NCBI RefSeq assembly: GCF_003667315.2
Contig: NZ_RCTZ02000003.1
Location: 124,001-188,000, forward strand
Reading direction: 5' to 3'
DNA from: Tropicibacter alexandrii
Lineage (GTDB): Bacteria > Pseudomonadota > Alphaproteobacteria > Rhodobacterales > Rhodobacteraceae
Length of the DNA stretch: 64,000 bases
Shown here: piece after piece, positions 18,983-27,573 of the stretch
Numbering within the stretch: position 1 is the first letter of the stretch
How the letters are laid out: each line of letters opens with the position of its first letter
Program-made: the position numbers and the translations under genes
The notes under the pieces: model-generated
The model's input: the letters and a program-made list of their open reading frames with translations, nothing else
The model's database searches: none
What the model was told of the DNA's origin: nothing

Positions 18983-19604
18983 CCCATGTCTCGAAACAGC
19001 CGGTCGTGTCCAGTGACAGCGCCTCCAGCCGGTCGGCGAGCCCCTCGGCGGCCTGAACCGGGGTGATCTCGGCGCTCTCGCCGCCCATATCCGTCTGCAC
19101 CCAGCCGGGATGGTAGATGCCCACAGCGACGCCGATCTGTTTCAGATCGGTCGCCAGGTTGCGGCCCAGGTTCAGCGCCGCGGCCTTGGACGCGCGATAG
19201 ATATAGCTGCCGCCCGGGGCCCGTTCATGCGAGGCCATCTGCGACGAGATGATCATGATCTTGCCGCCCTCGTGCATCTGAAGGTTGGGCATCAGCGACT
19301 GGATCGTCAGGAACACACCGGTCACGTTGACCGCAAAGCTGTCTTGCCACATGTCGACCGGGTAGCCGCCCGCAAGATTCTGTCCCTTGTCGAGATAAAC
19401 GCCTGCATTGCAGATCAGCGCGTCCAGCGGCTTGCCTTCGAGCCGGTGCGCCAGATCCGCCTGCGAGGCCGGGTCGGTGACGTCGAGCGGCTCGTATTCA
19501 GGTGTGCTGCGGGCCGTGCCGATCACGTCGTGACCGCGCTCGGTCAGGGTGGTCGCCAAGGCCGCGCCGATGCCGCGATTCGCGCCGGTGATGAGAATGG
19601 TCAT
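18960..19604 (-). CDS. Short-chain dehydrogenase/reductase
   Basis: 214 residues from ATG 19604 (GGAGG seven bases upstream). Classical SDR motifs: TGANRGIGAAL for cofactor binding (residues 6-16), NAGVY (about 67), catalytic Ser in IMIISSQMAS, and YxxxK in YRASKAAAL, then HPGWVQTDMGG. It resembles small C-factor-like SDRs. Substrate unknown. Operonic with the NTF2-like gene. Confidence 0.9.
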   Translation of the reverse strand: MTILITGANRGIGAALATTLTERGHDVIGTARSTPEYEPLDVTDPASQADLAHRLEGKPLDALICNAGVYLDKGQNLAGGYPVDMWQDSFAVNVTGVFLTIQSLMPNLQMHEGGKIMIISSQMASHERAPGGSYIYRASKAAALNLGRNLATDLKQIGVAVGIYHPGWVQTDMGGESAEITPVQAAEGLADRLEALSLDTTGCFETWDGRAHPY

Positions 19605-19655
19605 GCAGTCCTCCGTGTTGCGGCTAGCGTAACGGACCACATCACGGCGACAAGC

Positions 19656-20075
19656 CTAGTTGCTCTTGCGCGAGGGCGTAAAGGGCAGGGGGGCCACGGG
19701 AATTCCGTCCTCGATCAGCGCCTTGGCCTCGTCCGGCTTGGCCTCGCCCCAGATCGGGCGCTCGGGCGCCTCGCCCAGATGCATGGCGCGCGCCTCGGCG
19801 GCGAACTTGCCGCCGACATAGGTCGAGTTCTTCTCGACATGCTGCTTGAAGGCGGTGATGGCCTGTTCAGCGGCGCTGCGCGGCTGCGACAGCGGCGCGT
19901 CAGACGTCGGTTTCTGGTTCACGCGCGGCGCCATCAGCGCCTTTTCCACCCGCGTGCCGCCACAGACCGCGCAACACACGTGCCCGGCGGAGGAAAGCTT
20001 GTCGAAGGCCGCAGCGGACTGGAACCAGCTGTCAAACTGGTGGCCGTCGGCACATTTGAGGCTGTACTGGATCAT
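19656..20075 (-). CDS. DUF1178 family protein
   Basis: 139 residues from ATG 20075 (MIQYSLKCADGH); further upstream in-frame codons exist to 20129 but do not match the family's start. DUF1178 proteins are short alphaproteobacterial proteins with a CxxC-type knuckle (HVCCAVCGGTRVEKALMAPRV, residues about 31-51) that probably binds zinc. Function unknown. It is the first gene downstream of waaA on the minus strand (51-base gap). Confidence 0.85.
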   Translation of the reverse strand: MIQYSLKCADGHQFDSWFQSAAAFDKLSSAGHVCCAVCGGTRVEKALMAPRVNQKPTSDAPLSQPRSAAEQAITAFKQHVEKNSTYVGGKFAAEARAMHLGEAPERPIWGEAKPDEAKALIEDGIPVAPLPFTPSRKSN

Positions 20076-20125
20076 GCGTTGGTCCATTTCGAGATGGTCA
20101 AGATGTAGACTAAATCGCGAAGGGT

Positions 20126-21346
20126 TCAAGATTTCCCAACAGCTGGCAGGGTCGCGAGGATGCGCGCCACGAAATCGCCCGGCGCACTGTCTTGGCGCAG
20201 CGCCTCGCGGGCGCGCAGACCCGCATCGTGCTGGGACGGGCCGAGCGCAAGAAGCGCCTCAGCCAGCGCCTCGGCCTCCGCGACCTGCCGGGCGGCCCCG
20301 GCCTTTGCCAGCCGGGCAAAGGGGGCGGCAAAGTTGCGCGTGTCGGGCCCGTGGATCAGGGCGCAGCCGAAGCTGGCGGGCTCATACGGCGTGTGGCCGC
20401 CGCGGTCGGTCAGCGTCCCGCCGATGAAGACCCGCCCTGCCAACCGGTACCATAGCGCCATTTCGCCAAGCGTATCAGCGATATAGACCTGAGCGTCGGG
20501 CGCGTCGTGCAGGCTGCGGCGGGCAACGGTCAGGCCGCGCGCTTGGGCGGCGCGGGCGATGGCTTCGGCGCGCTGCGGATGTCGCGGCGCAAGGATCAGC
20601 CGGGTCTCGGGCGCGTGATCCAGCAGGGCGGCATGGGCGTCGAGCACTGTGGCATCCTCGCCCTCATGGGTCGAGGCGGCCAGCCATGTCTGGGTGCGGG
20701 GGAAGGCGTGCGTCAGCGCGGCGTCGGGCGTTGTCTCGGGCGGTTCATACAGCGCCTTGAGGTCGAAGACCGGCCCTTGCGCGCTGTCGGGCAGGCCAAG
20801 CTCGGCCAGTCTCCGGGCGCTGTCGGCATCCTGCGCCGAGGCAAGGCGAACCTGCGCCAGCAGCTGTCGGGCCAGCCGCGGCATGCGCGACCAAGCGCGG
20901 GCCGTCTTGGCCGAGAGGCGCGCGCCCAACAGCAGGACGGGGCCGGGACAGGCCGCAAAGCGATGCGGCCAAAGCTCTGATTCCAATGAGATATGGGCCC
21001 GCACGTCCCATCTGCGCATCATGCGGCGGCTGACCCGTTGCAGGTCGAGCGGCGCCGGTCGCACGGAGCAGCGCGGCAGGTCCCATGTGCGCACCATCTG
21101 CTGTCCGGTGGCGGAATTGGTGGTGATCAGCCAATGCAGATCGGGCCGCGCCGCGATCAAGCGTGTCAGAACAGGTCGGACCGAGGCCAGTTCGCCATTC
21201 GAGGCGCCATGCAGCCAGACATGCGGCGCATCGACCACCGGACCGTGGCCAAGCCGCGCCTTTAGCCCGGCCAACCCGTCCCGACGGGCGGCCCGGACCA
21301 GTACGACAAGGGCGAATAGGCTGAGAAGGCAGCGATACAGGAGCAC
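20126..21346 (-). CDS. waaA: 3-deoxy-D-manno-octulosonic acid (Kdo) transferase
   Basis: 406 residues, normal length. It transfers Kdo to lipid A precursor at the inner membrane. The N-terminal hydrophobic anchor (LLSLFALVVLVRAA) precedes a GT-B glycosyltransferase: HGASNGELASVRPVL in the N-lobe; ASTHEGEDATVLDAH, LAPRHPQRA, YIADTLGEMALWYRLAGRVFIGGTL, and GGHTPYEPASFG in the C-lobe. WaaA enzymes usually show G-x-G-N-xxEP; here HTPYEPA. Probably transcribed from the 273-base region that now borders attL. Confidence 0.93.
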   Translation of the reverse strand: MLLYRCLLSLFALVVLVRAARRDGLAGLKARLGHGPVVDAPHVWLHGASNGELASVRPVLTRLIAARPDLHWLITTNSATGQQMVRTWDLPRCSVRPAPLDLQRVSRRMMRRWDVRAHISLESELWPHRFAACPGPVLLLGARLSAKTARAWSRMPRLARQLLAQVRLASAQDADSARRLAELGLPDSAQGPVFDLKALYEPPETTPDAALTHAFPRTQTWLAASTHEGEDATVLDAHAALLDHAPETRLILAPRHPQRAEAIARAAQARGLTVARRSLHDAPDAQVYIADTLGEMALWYRLAGRVFIGGTLTDRGGHTPYEPASFGCALIHGPDTRNFAAPFARLAKAGAARQVAEAEALAEALLALGPSQHDAGLRAREALRQDSAPGDFVARILATLPAVGKS

Positions 21347-21619
21347 GAGCGACCGATCCTAAGGTGCGTTTCCCGCCCGGATACAGGCCAGATGGCCTTG
21401 GGTCCAGCATCGCGATACCCGGCGCGGACAATTCGGGGATTAGGACTGTCCCGACGTGATGATGCAATCCTGTCGGGAAATGCGGGGCAATCCTGTCGGA
21501 TACGCGATCTATCCACAGATTTGTCCACAAGATTGCGAGGCGCTACCCCAATAGACGGCGCGAAAAGGTCATGCAGGGCAGAGGCTTGCCCGGTGGTATT
21601 GCGATCCGTCGGAGGGGGA
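21347..21619. other. waaA upstream region with DnaA-box-like and 13-bp direct repeats
   Basis: No gene. GCAATCCTGTCGG occurs twice in direct orientation (21464-21476, 21487-21499), with a related GGACTGTCCCGAC just before. Ten bases further are two near-consensus DnaA boxes, CTATCCACA (21509-21517) and TTGTCCACA (21521-21529), each one mismatch from TTATCCACA. The region ends at attL. Confidence 0.5.
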
Positions 21620-21666
21620 ATGGTGCTGCTGGACAGGATTGAACTGTCGACCTCTCCCTTACCAAG
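21620..21666. repeat. attL, 47-bp direct repeat
   Basis: Identical over 47 bases to 31826-31872, which is the 3' part of the intact tRNA-Thr gene plus one flanking base. The bases outside differ on both sides (GGGGA before and ACAG after here; AAGTT before and GGAG after at attR). This is therefore the left attachment site, a tRNA 3'-end fragment. Confidence 0.93.
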
Positions 21667-21780
21667 ACAGCGCACAAAGCGAAAGCCCCATAAAAACAAC
21701 GCAATGCAGCGTGTTGGTATGTGGCGCAATCCCTTCGATGTTTGCGCTTTTCTGTGCGGTATCTGTGCGGGGGGGGCGTC

Positions 21781-22185
21781 ATGCGTAAACCCCGCTCTGC
21801 CCTTTCCCGCTTCATGGCCCCGTCGCACAAGCGTCTTTCCAAGATGCTGGGCTATTGCCTCATGCTGGGCAGGTCCGACGCATGGTCCGGGTTCAGCGAC
21901 GTTGCAGCCGCCCGCCTGACGATCGAGGAGCGCGCGGCGCTGGCATTTGCGGCTCTGCGGTCCCTGCACCCCCGCCATGCGGAAATGACCGCTGCGGCGG
22001 CTTTGGGCGCGGCGGGTGAGCCGCTTCCGGCCTTCCTCGATGAAATGACCACCGCCCGCACCTGGGCGCGATCCGCCATGACTGCGGAACTCAAATGCTA
22101 TGCCGTCGCCGCTTTCGAGGCCATGAGCCAAGCGGATCAGGCGGCGTTCTTTCGATACATCAACGAAGTGGAGATCGCGGCATGA
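21781..22185 (+). CDS. Element-encoded hypothetical protein
   Basis: 134 residues from ATG 21781, after a G-rich stretch that can act as SD; the in-frame ATG at 21721 begins close to attL and looks less likely. Sequence is alanine-rich and helical (RLTIEERAALAFAALRSLHPRHAEM), with no family I recognise. Its TGA overlaps the ATG of the connector gene, so it is the first gene of the head/packaging operon. Position could suit a small terminase-like or head-decoration role, but nothing in the sequence shows this. Confidence 0.65.
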   Translation: MRKPRSALSRFMAPSHKRLSKMLGYCLMLGRSDAWSGFSDVAAARLTIEERAALAFAALRSLHPRHAEMTAAAALGAAGEPLPAFLDEMTTARTWARSAMTAELKCYAVAAFEAMSQADQAAFFRYINEVEIAA

Positions 22186-22733
22186 AGATGCTTGTTGAGC
22201 GAACACCCGTTGCGACGGGCGATCCTTTCGATATGGACGCGGTGAAACTGCACCTGCGGGCACCGGACGATTCCGAGGATGCAGCAATCCGGAACATCGC
22301 GCTCACGGCGGCGTCTGACGTTGAACACTTTGCCCAGGTCGCGCTGCTGACCCAGACAATTCAGGTGACGATCCTCGGCCCCGATCTGTCCGGCGATGCG
22401 ATCCGCTTGCCGGTGGGTCCGCTGGATACGTCCGAGGCGGTGAGCGTCACGTTTGACGGCGTGGCCTTCACCGGCTTCGAGGCCCTGCCCGGCAGGGCGG
22501 CGCTGATCTGGTGGACAGAGGACGTTGCCAACCTGTCGCCCGACAAGCTGGTGATCACCTATCAGGCCGGGTTTGGAGCGACGGCGGATGACGTGCCCTC
22601 GGACCTTGCGCAAGCCCTCATGGATCAGGCGGCGCTGCACTATGACGGGCGGTCCCCGATGGACGCCAAGAGCCTTACCACGTCGCCGCATATGGCGCGC
22701 GTGGGGGCCAAGTATCGCGGGGTTCTCGCATGA
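22182..22733 (+). CDS. Phage head-tail connector protein (gp6/phiE125 gp8-like)
   Basis: 183 residues from ATG 22182 (ATGA overlap with the previous stop). DPFDMDAVKLHLRAPDDSEDAAIRNIALTAASDVEHFAQ is the helical N-terminus typical of the phiE125 gp8 / HK97 gp6 connector group, which forms a ring beneath the portal. The end, ALMDQAALHYDGR, and the WWTEDVANLSPDKLVITYQAGFG-like strand section also fit. It sits far from the portal gene, unlike the canonical order. Confidence 0.8.
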   Translation: MKMLVERTPVATGDPFDMDAVKLHLRAPDDSEDAAIRNIALTAASDVEHFAQVALLTQTIQVTILGPDLSGDAIRLPVGPLDTSEAVSVTFDGVAFTGFEALPGRAALIWWTEDVANLSPDKLVITYQAGFGATADDVPSDLAQALMDQAALHYDGRSPMDAKSLTTSPHMARVGAKYRGVLA

Positions 22734-22957
22734 CCTCGGCAGAGCTGGACGAGATCATCGAACACCGCTGGCCGCTTGTGCTGCGCGCCGTGATGGCGGG
22801 CACTGACGAATGGCTCAAGGGCTTTGTGCGGTCCATTGCACGGCACAGCAAGCGCGCAACGTGGCGACCAACGCCCCGGCAAGAACAGATCATGCGGCGG
22901 CTGGTGGCCGAGATGGGCACGACGCCCACGCATGACGTGGAGGTGATCGAGAGGTGA
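22730..22957 (+). CDS. Element-encoded small hypothetical protein
   Basis: 75 residues, ATGA overlap with the connector stop. Helical, basic centre (FVRSIARHSKRATWRPTPRQEQIMRRLVAEMG), with a pattern suggestive of a DNA-binding or helical adaptor; not recognised. A short terminase-like helical protein upstream of TerL would be expected in a packaging operon, so a highly reduced TerS is conceivable but unproven. Confidence 0.65.
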   Translation: MTSAELDEIIEHRWPLVLRAVMAGTDEWLKGFVRSIARHSKRATWRPTPRQEQIMRRLVAEMGTTPTHDVEVIER

Positions 22958-23338
22958 GGAAAGCGGCGACCCTGCGCGCCACACCCAAACGCAGGGCCGT
23001 AGTGGTGGCCGGGGTAGCAACGGTGGCGCCACTGGCGAGAAGCCTACCACGGGCGGGATCACAGGCAAAGGGCAGTCCGAAAGGTTGAGGCCCGATCCCC
23101 GGCACCGCGCTCATGGTGTCGCAAGCAGCAACCGACCGACCGGCAGGAGCGCATGACCGGACGGGCCCAAAGCGATGGACCGGCTCCGTTGAGCAGGGAC
23201 GACACGCGGCGGGCGTAGGGACTGCCACGGCTTCGCGCCGTGGGCAGTCGTCCTATGCCCTTCGCTCCGAACCTCACCATTGAGCAGGTGAGAAGAGTGC
23301 AACGGTTGAACGAAGAGATACGCGCGAGGAACTGAGCG
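22958..23338 (+). other. 381-base gene-poor gap upstream of terL; candidate packaging site
   Basis: In an otherwise tightly packed operon this gap holds no convincing gene. It has CCCTGCG / CGCAGGG inverted arms (22970-22976, 22990-22996), GACCGG three times (23138, 23155, 23178), and a long hairpin ACTGCC-ACGGC / GCCGT-G-GGCAGT with loop TTCGC (23221-23248). Its place directly before terL suits a cos or pac recognition region. A 26-codon ORF is listed separately. Confidence 0.4.
23255..23335 (+). CDS. Possible 26-residue peptide before terL
   Basis: ATG 23255 opens a short frame, MPFAPNLTIEQVRRVQRLNE and six more residues, ending 3 bases before the terL ATG. The helical, charged peptide looks protein-like, but no SD is visible and its length is at the limit. 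It may be a leader peptide coupled to terL or chance. Confidence 0.25.
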   Translation: MPFAPNLTIEQVRRVQRLNEEIRARN

Positions 23339-25048
23339 ATGAACGAGACGGCGAAAAAAAGGGAGTGGAGGAAAGCGGACGGATCGCCCTTGCCGCCCGC
23401 GCCCGTTCGCCTGTCGCCGTCCGACCTCGGGCAAGCTGACCTCTTCGCAAATGGTCCCAATGCCGCAATTTCTGCCGATCAGGGTAACCGTGCTCTGGAG
23501 TATACAATTTTCGCTCCGGGCGGGGAGTTGGAAAACGCGGCCCCGGCGGAACGAGCTATGCAATTTATGCAGAGGTTGCAGGTTCCCGAGGGGCCGAACG
23601 CGGGCAAGCCGATCAGCTTGGCCCCGTTTCAACGCCGCTTCATCGAAGGGGCCATGGCCGACGATGTGACCACGGCGGTTCTCAGCATCGGGCGCGGCAA
23701 CGGCAAGTCTGCGATCACGGCAGGCACCGCCCTCGGCGGTCTGATCGGCATATGGGATCGCCAGCCCCGGCGCGAAATCATCGCCGCCGCGCGGACGCGG
23801 GATCAGGGCCGGATCATCTGGGACTTTGTGGCCGGGTTCGCCGCCTCTCTGCCCCTCGAAATCCAGCGCCAACTGATCTACCGCCGCGCCCCTCGGCTGG
23901 AAATCGAGTATACTGGCGACGGCGGCGGGCACGTTCTGCGCGTGATCGCGGCGGACGGCAAGTCGGCTCTGGGCGGCGCTCCAACGATGGCGATCCTCGA
24001 TGAGCGCGGGCACTGGGCGCTGGATCGTGGCGACGAGCTGGAACACGCCCTGTTGTCCGGTCTGGGCAAGCGGTCTGGCCGCGCTTTCCTGATCAGCACC
24101 TCGGCCAGCGACGACACGCACCCCTTTTCCCGGTGGATCGACGACCCCTTGCCGGGCACCTACGTGCAAGAGCATCGACCCGCGCCAGGCTTGCCCGCTG
24201 ACGACCCGGAAAGCCTGCTGATCGCCAACCCCGGCGCGGACTATGGCATCGGCGGTTCGCTGGCATGGCTCGAAGCCCAGGCCAAGCGCGCTATCGCGCG
24301 CGGCGGGTCAAGCCTGACCTCTTTCCGCCTCTACAACCGCAACGAACGAGTGTCTGGCGAGTCACGTGACCTGCTGATCACCCTGGACGAATGGTTAAAC
24401 TGCGAGACCGCGACCTTGCCCCCTCGCCAGGGCGGCGTTGTGATCGGGATCGACCTCGGCGGGTCCGCCTCGATGACGGCGGCGGCGTTCTACTGGCCGG
24501 AAACCGGGCGGCTGGAATGCCTCGGCACCTTCCCCTCTATGCCGTCGCTGCTGGATCGCGGCCAATCAGACGGCGTGGCCGGACGCTATGTCGAGATGCA
24601 GGAGCGCGGCGAACTGTCGGTGCTGGGTGACAAGACCGTGCCCGTCGCGCCGTGGCTGGTCGAGGTGCTGCGCCATGTCGAGGGCGAGGCCGTCGCCGCG
24701 ATCACCATGGACCGCTACAAGCAAGCCGAACTGTCCGAGGCCATTGCACGGGCGGGCATCCGCGCGCCCTTGGTCTGGCGCGGTCAGGGGTTCCGGGATG
24801 GCGGCGAGGATTGTGAGCGATTTCGCCGCGCGGCCTTTGACGGACAGGTGAAGGCCAGCCCGTCGCTGCTGCTGCGCTCTGCCTTCGCGGATGCGGTCTG
24901 CCTGCGCGACCCAGCCAACAACCTGAAACTGGCAAAGGCCCGGTCGAATGGCCGGATCGACGCGGCGGCGGCATCGGTGCTGGCCGTCGCCCAAGGCGCG
25001 CGGATCGCGGCGCAACCCAAGCAGAAAGCGAGATTGGCATGGCTTTGA
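23339..25048 (+). CDS. Phage terminase large subunit (TerL)
   Basis: 569 residues, ATG 23339 with GAGGA seven bases upstream. The packaging motor and nuclease: N-terminal ATPase with Walker A LSIGRGNGKSA (Lys123) and Walker B PTMAILDERGH (Asp221-Glu222), and motif III-like LISTSASDD; the C-terminal RNase H-like nuclease starts GVVIGIDLGGSASM (Asp372). The related group is the HK97-type terminases with HNH partner. Overlaps the head closure gene by 10 bases. No TerS is recognisable nearby. Confidence 0.95.
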   Translation: MNETAKKREWRKADGSPLPPAPVRLSPSDLGQADLFANGPNAAISADQGNRALEYTIFAPGGELENAAPAERAMQFMQRLQVPEGPNAGKPISLAPFQRRFIEGAMADDVTTAVLSIGRGNGKSAITAGTALGGLIGIWDRQPRREIIAAARTRDQGRIIWDFVAGFAASLPLEIQRQLIYRRAPRLEIEYTGDGGGHVLRVIAADGKSALGGAPTMAILDERGHWALDRGDELEHALLSGLGKRSGRAFLISTSASDDTHPFSRWIDDPLPGTYVQEHRPAPGLPADDPESLLIANPGADYGIGGSLAWLEAQAKRAIARGGSSLTSFRLYNRNERVSGESRDLLITLDEWLNCETATLPPRQGGVVIGIDLGGSASMTAAAFYWPETGRLECLGTFPSMPSLLDRGQSDGVAGRYVEMQERGELSVLGDKTVPVAPWLVEVLRHVEGEAVAAITMDRYKQAELSEAIARAGIRAPLVWRGQGFRDGGEDCERFRRAAFDGQVKASPSLLLRSAFADAVCLRDPANNLKLAKARSNGRIDAAAASVLAVAQGARIAAQPKQKARLAWL

Positions 25049-25380
25049 ATGCAGCAAGCCTCACCCGGCGGATTCACGTGCAGCGCGCCACCGGCACCCC
25101 GGATGGCTACGGCGGCACAATCTACACCTGGGCGGACCACGGCAGCCCGATCTTTGCCCGTCGCCGCGATCTTTCGGACGCGGAACGCATGACGGGGGGC
25201 GCTTGGGATAACCGGCTTATGACCCGCTTCGTGATCCGCGCCACGGCTTTTGCCCGCGGCATCCGGCGAACTGACCGGATTGTGCATGAGGGCGTCACCT
25301 TTGAGATCGACGGCATCAAGGAAATACCGGACAGCCGGGCTTTCCTCGAAATCACGGCCTGGACGGAGGAAGCGGCATGA
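25039..25380 (+). CDS. Phage head closure / head-tail adaptor protein
   Basis: 113 residues. Opens with LTRRIHVQRATGTPDGYGGTIYTW, the SPP1 gp16 / HK97 gp7-like beta-barrel adaptor pattern, and ends GVTFEIDGIKEIPDSRAFLEI. It would close the filled head and dock a tail. Having this gene without any tail genes implies that tails come from elsewhere. Overlaps terL and, by ATGA, the HNH gene. Confidence 0.85.
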   Translation: MALNAASLTRRIHVQRATGTPDGYGGTIYTWADHGSPIFARRRDLSDAERMTGGAWDNRLMTRFVIRATAFARGIRRTDRIVHEGVTFEIDGIKEIPDSRAFLEITAWTEEAA

Positions 25381-25715
25381 GCATCCGCAAGGATCATCAA
25401 CGCTTTTCCCGGCATGTCACCCGCACCAAACGCTGGAAGGCGCTGCGGGCAGAGATCCTCGAACGCGACAAATACCGTTGCCGGGATTGCGGCTGCGGCG
25501 GGCGGCTCGAAGTCGATCACATCAAGCCCGTCAGGACGCATCCCGAATTGTCCTATGACCCGGCCAACCTTCAGGCGCTTTGCCCCGGTTGCCATGCCCG
25601 GAAAACCCGAATCGAGTGCGGGCATCCCCCGCCCCGAAAAGACCGCCTGGACTGGCGGCAAGCTGTCGAGTCGCTGTCGCGGCCCGCAAAGAACCCCAAT
25701 GAGCAGAAAGGATAA
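25377..25715 (+). CDS. HNH endonuclease
   Basis: 112 residues. A Cys4 zinc site (C35xxC38, C69xxC72) brackets the HNH core EVDHIKPV (His48), DPANLQALCPGCH (Asn64, His73). Such proteins assist the HK97-type terminase in cos cleavage. It sits after terL and closure, whereas in canonical modules it precedes terS/terL. ATGA overlap upstream. Confidence 0.93.
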   Translation: MSIRKDHQRFSRHVTRTKRWKALRAEILERDKYRCRDCGCGGRLEVDHIKPVRTHPELSYDPANLQALCPGCHARKTRIECGHPPPRKDRLDWRQAVESLSRPAKNPNEQKG

Positions 25716-25718
25716 CCA

Positions 25719-26993
25719 ATGCTCGAGTCTGTGAAAATCGCCCGGCGTCAGTCGGAAATCCGTCAGAGCCTTGCCGAATTGGCAGGCAAGGAAACCCCGT
25801 CCGAGGATGAAATCCGCAAGATGGACGACCTGGACCGCGAGTATCGGTCCAACGAAACCCGCTACCGTGCGGCGCTGATCGCGGAGGACACCGAACGCCG
25901 CGACGCCGGGTCCGAGCTGGAAACCCGCTCTGCCCAGGAATGGGCCGACCTCATGGCCGGGTTTGAAATGCGCCAGGTCGCGCTGGCCCTCGATGAAGGG
26001 CGGACGCTGGACGGCCAGACGGCCGAAATCGTGTCCGAGCTGCGCGAACAGGGCGGGTTCCGGGGCATTCCCGTGCCGTGGCAGGCGCTCGAAGTGCGGG
26101 CGGGCGAGACCGTCGCCAGCGGCACCCCGAACCCGATCCAGACGCGCCCGATCATCGACCGGCTTTTCCCCGGCAGCGTGGCCGCGCGGATGGGTGCCCA
26201 GATGATCAGCATCGACGCGGGCGCGGTGGAATGGCCGGTGACAACCTCGGCAGTCACCGCGGGCTGGGCCGATGGCGAGACCGCCAACGTCGCAGGCCCG
26301 ACCGTCTATGCGACCACGGATCGCGCCATGTCGCCGGACCACAACCTCGGGATTCAGATGCGGATCACCCGCAAGACCCTGAAACAGTCCGGCACGGCGC
26401 TGGAACAGGCGGTGCGGCGCGATATGTCGGGCGCGATGGGCGCGGCGATGGATCAGGCGGCGTTCCTCGGCACCGGGGCAAATGGCCAGCCCCTCGGCGT
26501 GATCACCGGCGCGGCCACCTACGGGATCACCGCAACGGCGGTGGATGCGCTGGCAAGCTGGGCGGCGTTCCGGGCGGGCGTGACCCGCTTCATGACCGCC
26601 AACGCGGCCAGCTCGCCCGGCGATGTGCGCGCGCTGATCCGCCCCGAACTTTGGGACTACCTTGACGGGGTTTACATCGACACCGGCACGGGCGTGACCG
26701 AATGGGACCGTCTGGTGAAGAACATCCCGGCGGGCAACATCGCCATGACGAACAACGGCCTTGCCGCGCCGTCCGGCACCCCCTCGGCAACGCAATCGCT
26801 GCTGACCACCTCGGCAGGCGGCGTGGCCCCGATCTTCATCGGCGCATGGGGCGCGGTGGACATGATCCGCGACCCGTATTCGGATGCACAATCGGGTGGC
26901 CTGCGGATCACCGCGCTTGCGACCATGGATGTGACCGTCGCGCGCCCGGCTCAGCTCGAACTGCTGACCGGCCTTGAGCTGGAAGCCGCGTAA
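25719..26993 (+). CDS. HK97-fold major capsid protein
   Basis: 424 residues. The first about 95 residues are charged and helical (RQSEIRQSLAELAGKETP, MDDLDREYRSNETRYRAAL), resembling the delta scaffold removed by the prohead protease. The mature part has RPIIDRLFPGSVAARMGAQ, AFLGTGANGQPLGVI and WDYLDGV, typical of HK97-fold capsids. Its stop overlaps the protease start by one base. Confidence 0.92.
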   Translation: MLESVKIARRQSEIRQSLAELAGKETPSEDEIRKMDDLDREYRSNETRYRAALIAEDTERRDAGSELETRSAQEWADLMAGFEMRQVALALDEGRTLDGQTAEIVSELREQGGFRGIPVPWQALEVRAGETVASGTPNPIQTRPIIDRLFPGSVAARMGAQMISIDAGAVEWPVTTSAVTAGWADGETANVAGPTVYATTDRAMSPDHNLGIQMRITRKTLKQSGTALEQAVRRDMSGAMGAAMDQAAFLGTGANGQPLGVITGAATYGITATAVDALASWAAFRAGVTRFMTANAASSPGDVRALIRPELWDYLDGVYIDTGTGVTEWDRLVKNIPAGNIAMTNNGLAAPSGTPSATQSLLTTSAGGVAPIFIGAWGAVDMIRDPYSDAQSGGLRITALATMDVTVARPAQLELLTGLELEAA

Positions 26994-27571
26994 TGCTCTG
27001 GGGCGCTCACATCGGCAGCCTTGAGCTGCGCAACGAAGGCGGGGAAACCCGCCTTCGGGCAACCTTTCCTTATGGCCGGGAAACCGTGCTGGCCGAGGCC
27101 ATAGGCCGGGGGCGTGAGCGTCGTGAAGTGATCGCGGCCCGTGCCTTCTCGGATCGGCTGGACAGCGGACAGGACGTGCATTTCCTGTCCGGCCATGACT
27201 TCAACAAGCCCTTGGCATCGCGATCCGCCGGCACGTTGACCCTGACCGAAAGCGACGACGCCTTGACGGTCGAGGCGACGATCAGCGCGGACATGGCGCA
27301 AGTGTCCTATGTCCGCGACTTCCTGTCCGCCCATGCCGCCGGTCTGGTGCGCGGCCTGTCGCCGGGGTTCCGGGTTCGGCCCGGTGGCGAGACGGTCGAG
27401 GAACGCGGCAACGCGATCCTGCGCACGATCCGCGCGGCGGACCTGATAGAGATCAGCGCCGTGACGAAACCGGCCTATCCGGCGGCTCAGATCGAGGCCC
27501 GGAATTGGCAACCCATTGGCGAGGTGGCGAAGCGTATCGTGAACCGCCCCGCTATCATCCGGTGGAGGTGA
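26993..27571 (+). CDS. HK97 family prohead protease
   Basis: 192 residues. Family S78 features: FLSGHDFNKPLASRSAGTL with the catalytic His68, and GLVRGLSPGFRV with Ser123; both sit in the expected herpes-protease-like arrangement. It matures the capsid by removing the delta domain. It follows the capsid gene instead of preceding it. Confidence 0.93.
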   Translation: MLWGAHIGSLELRNEGGETRLRATFPYGRETVLAEAIGRGRERREVIAARAFSDRLDSGQDVHFLSGHDFNKPLASRSAGTLTLTESDDALTVEATISADMAQVSYVRDFLSAHAAGLVRGLSPGFRVRPGGETVEERGNAILRTIRAADLIEISAVTKPAYPAAQIEARNWQPIGEVAKRIVNRPAIIRWR

Positions 27572-27573
27572 TC

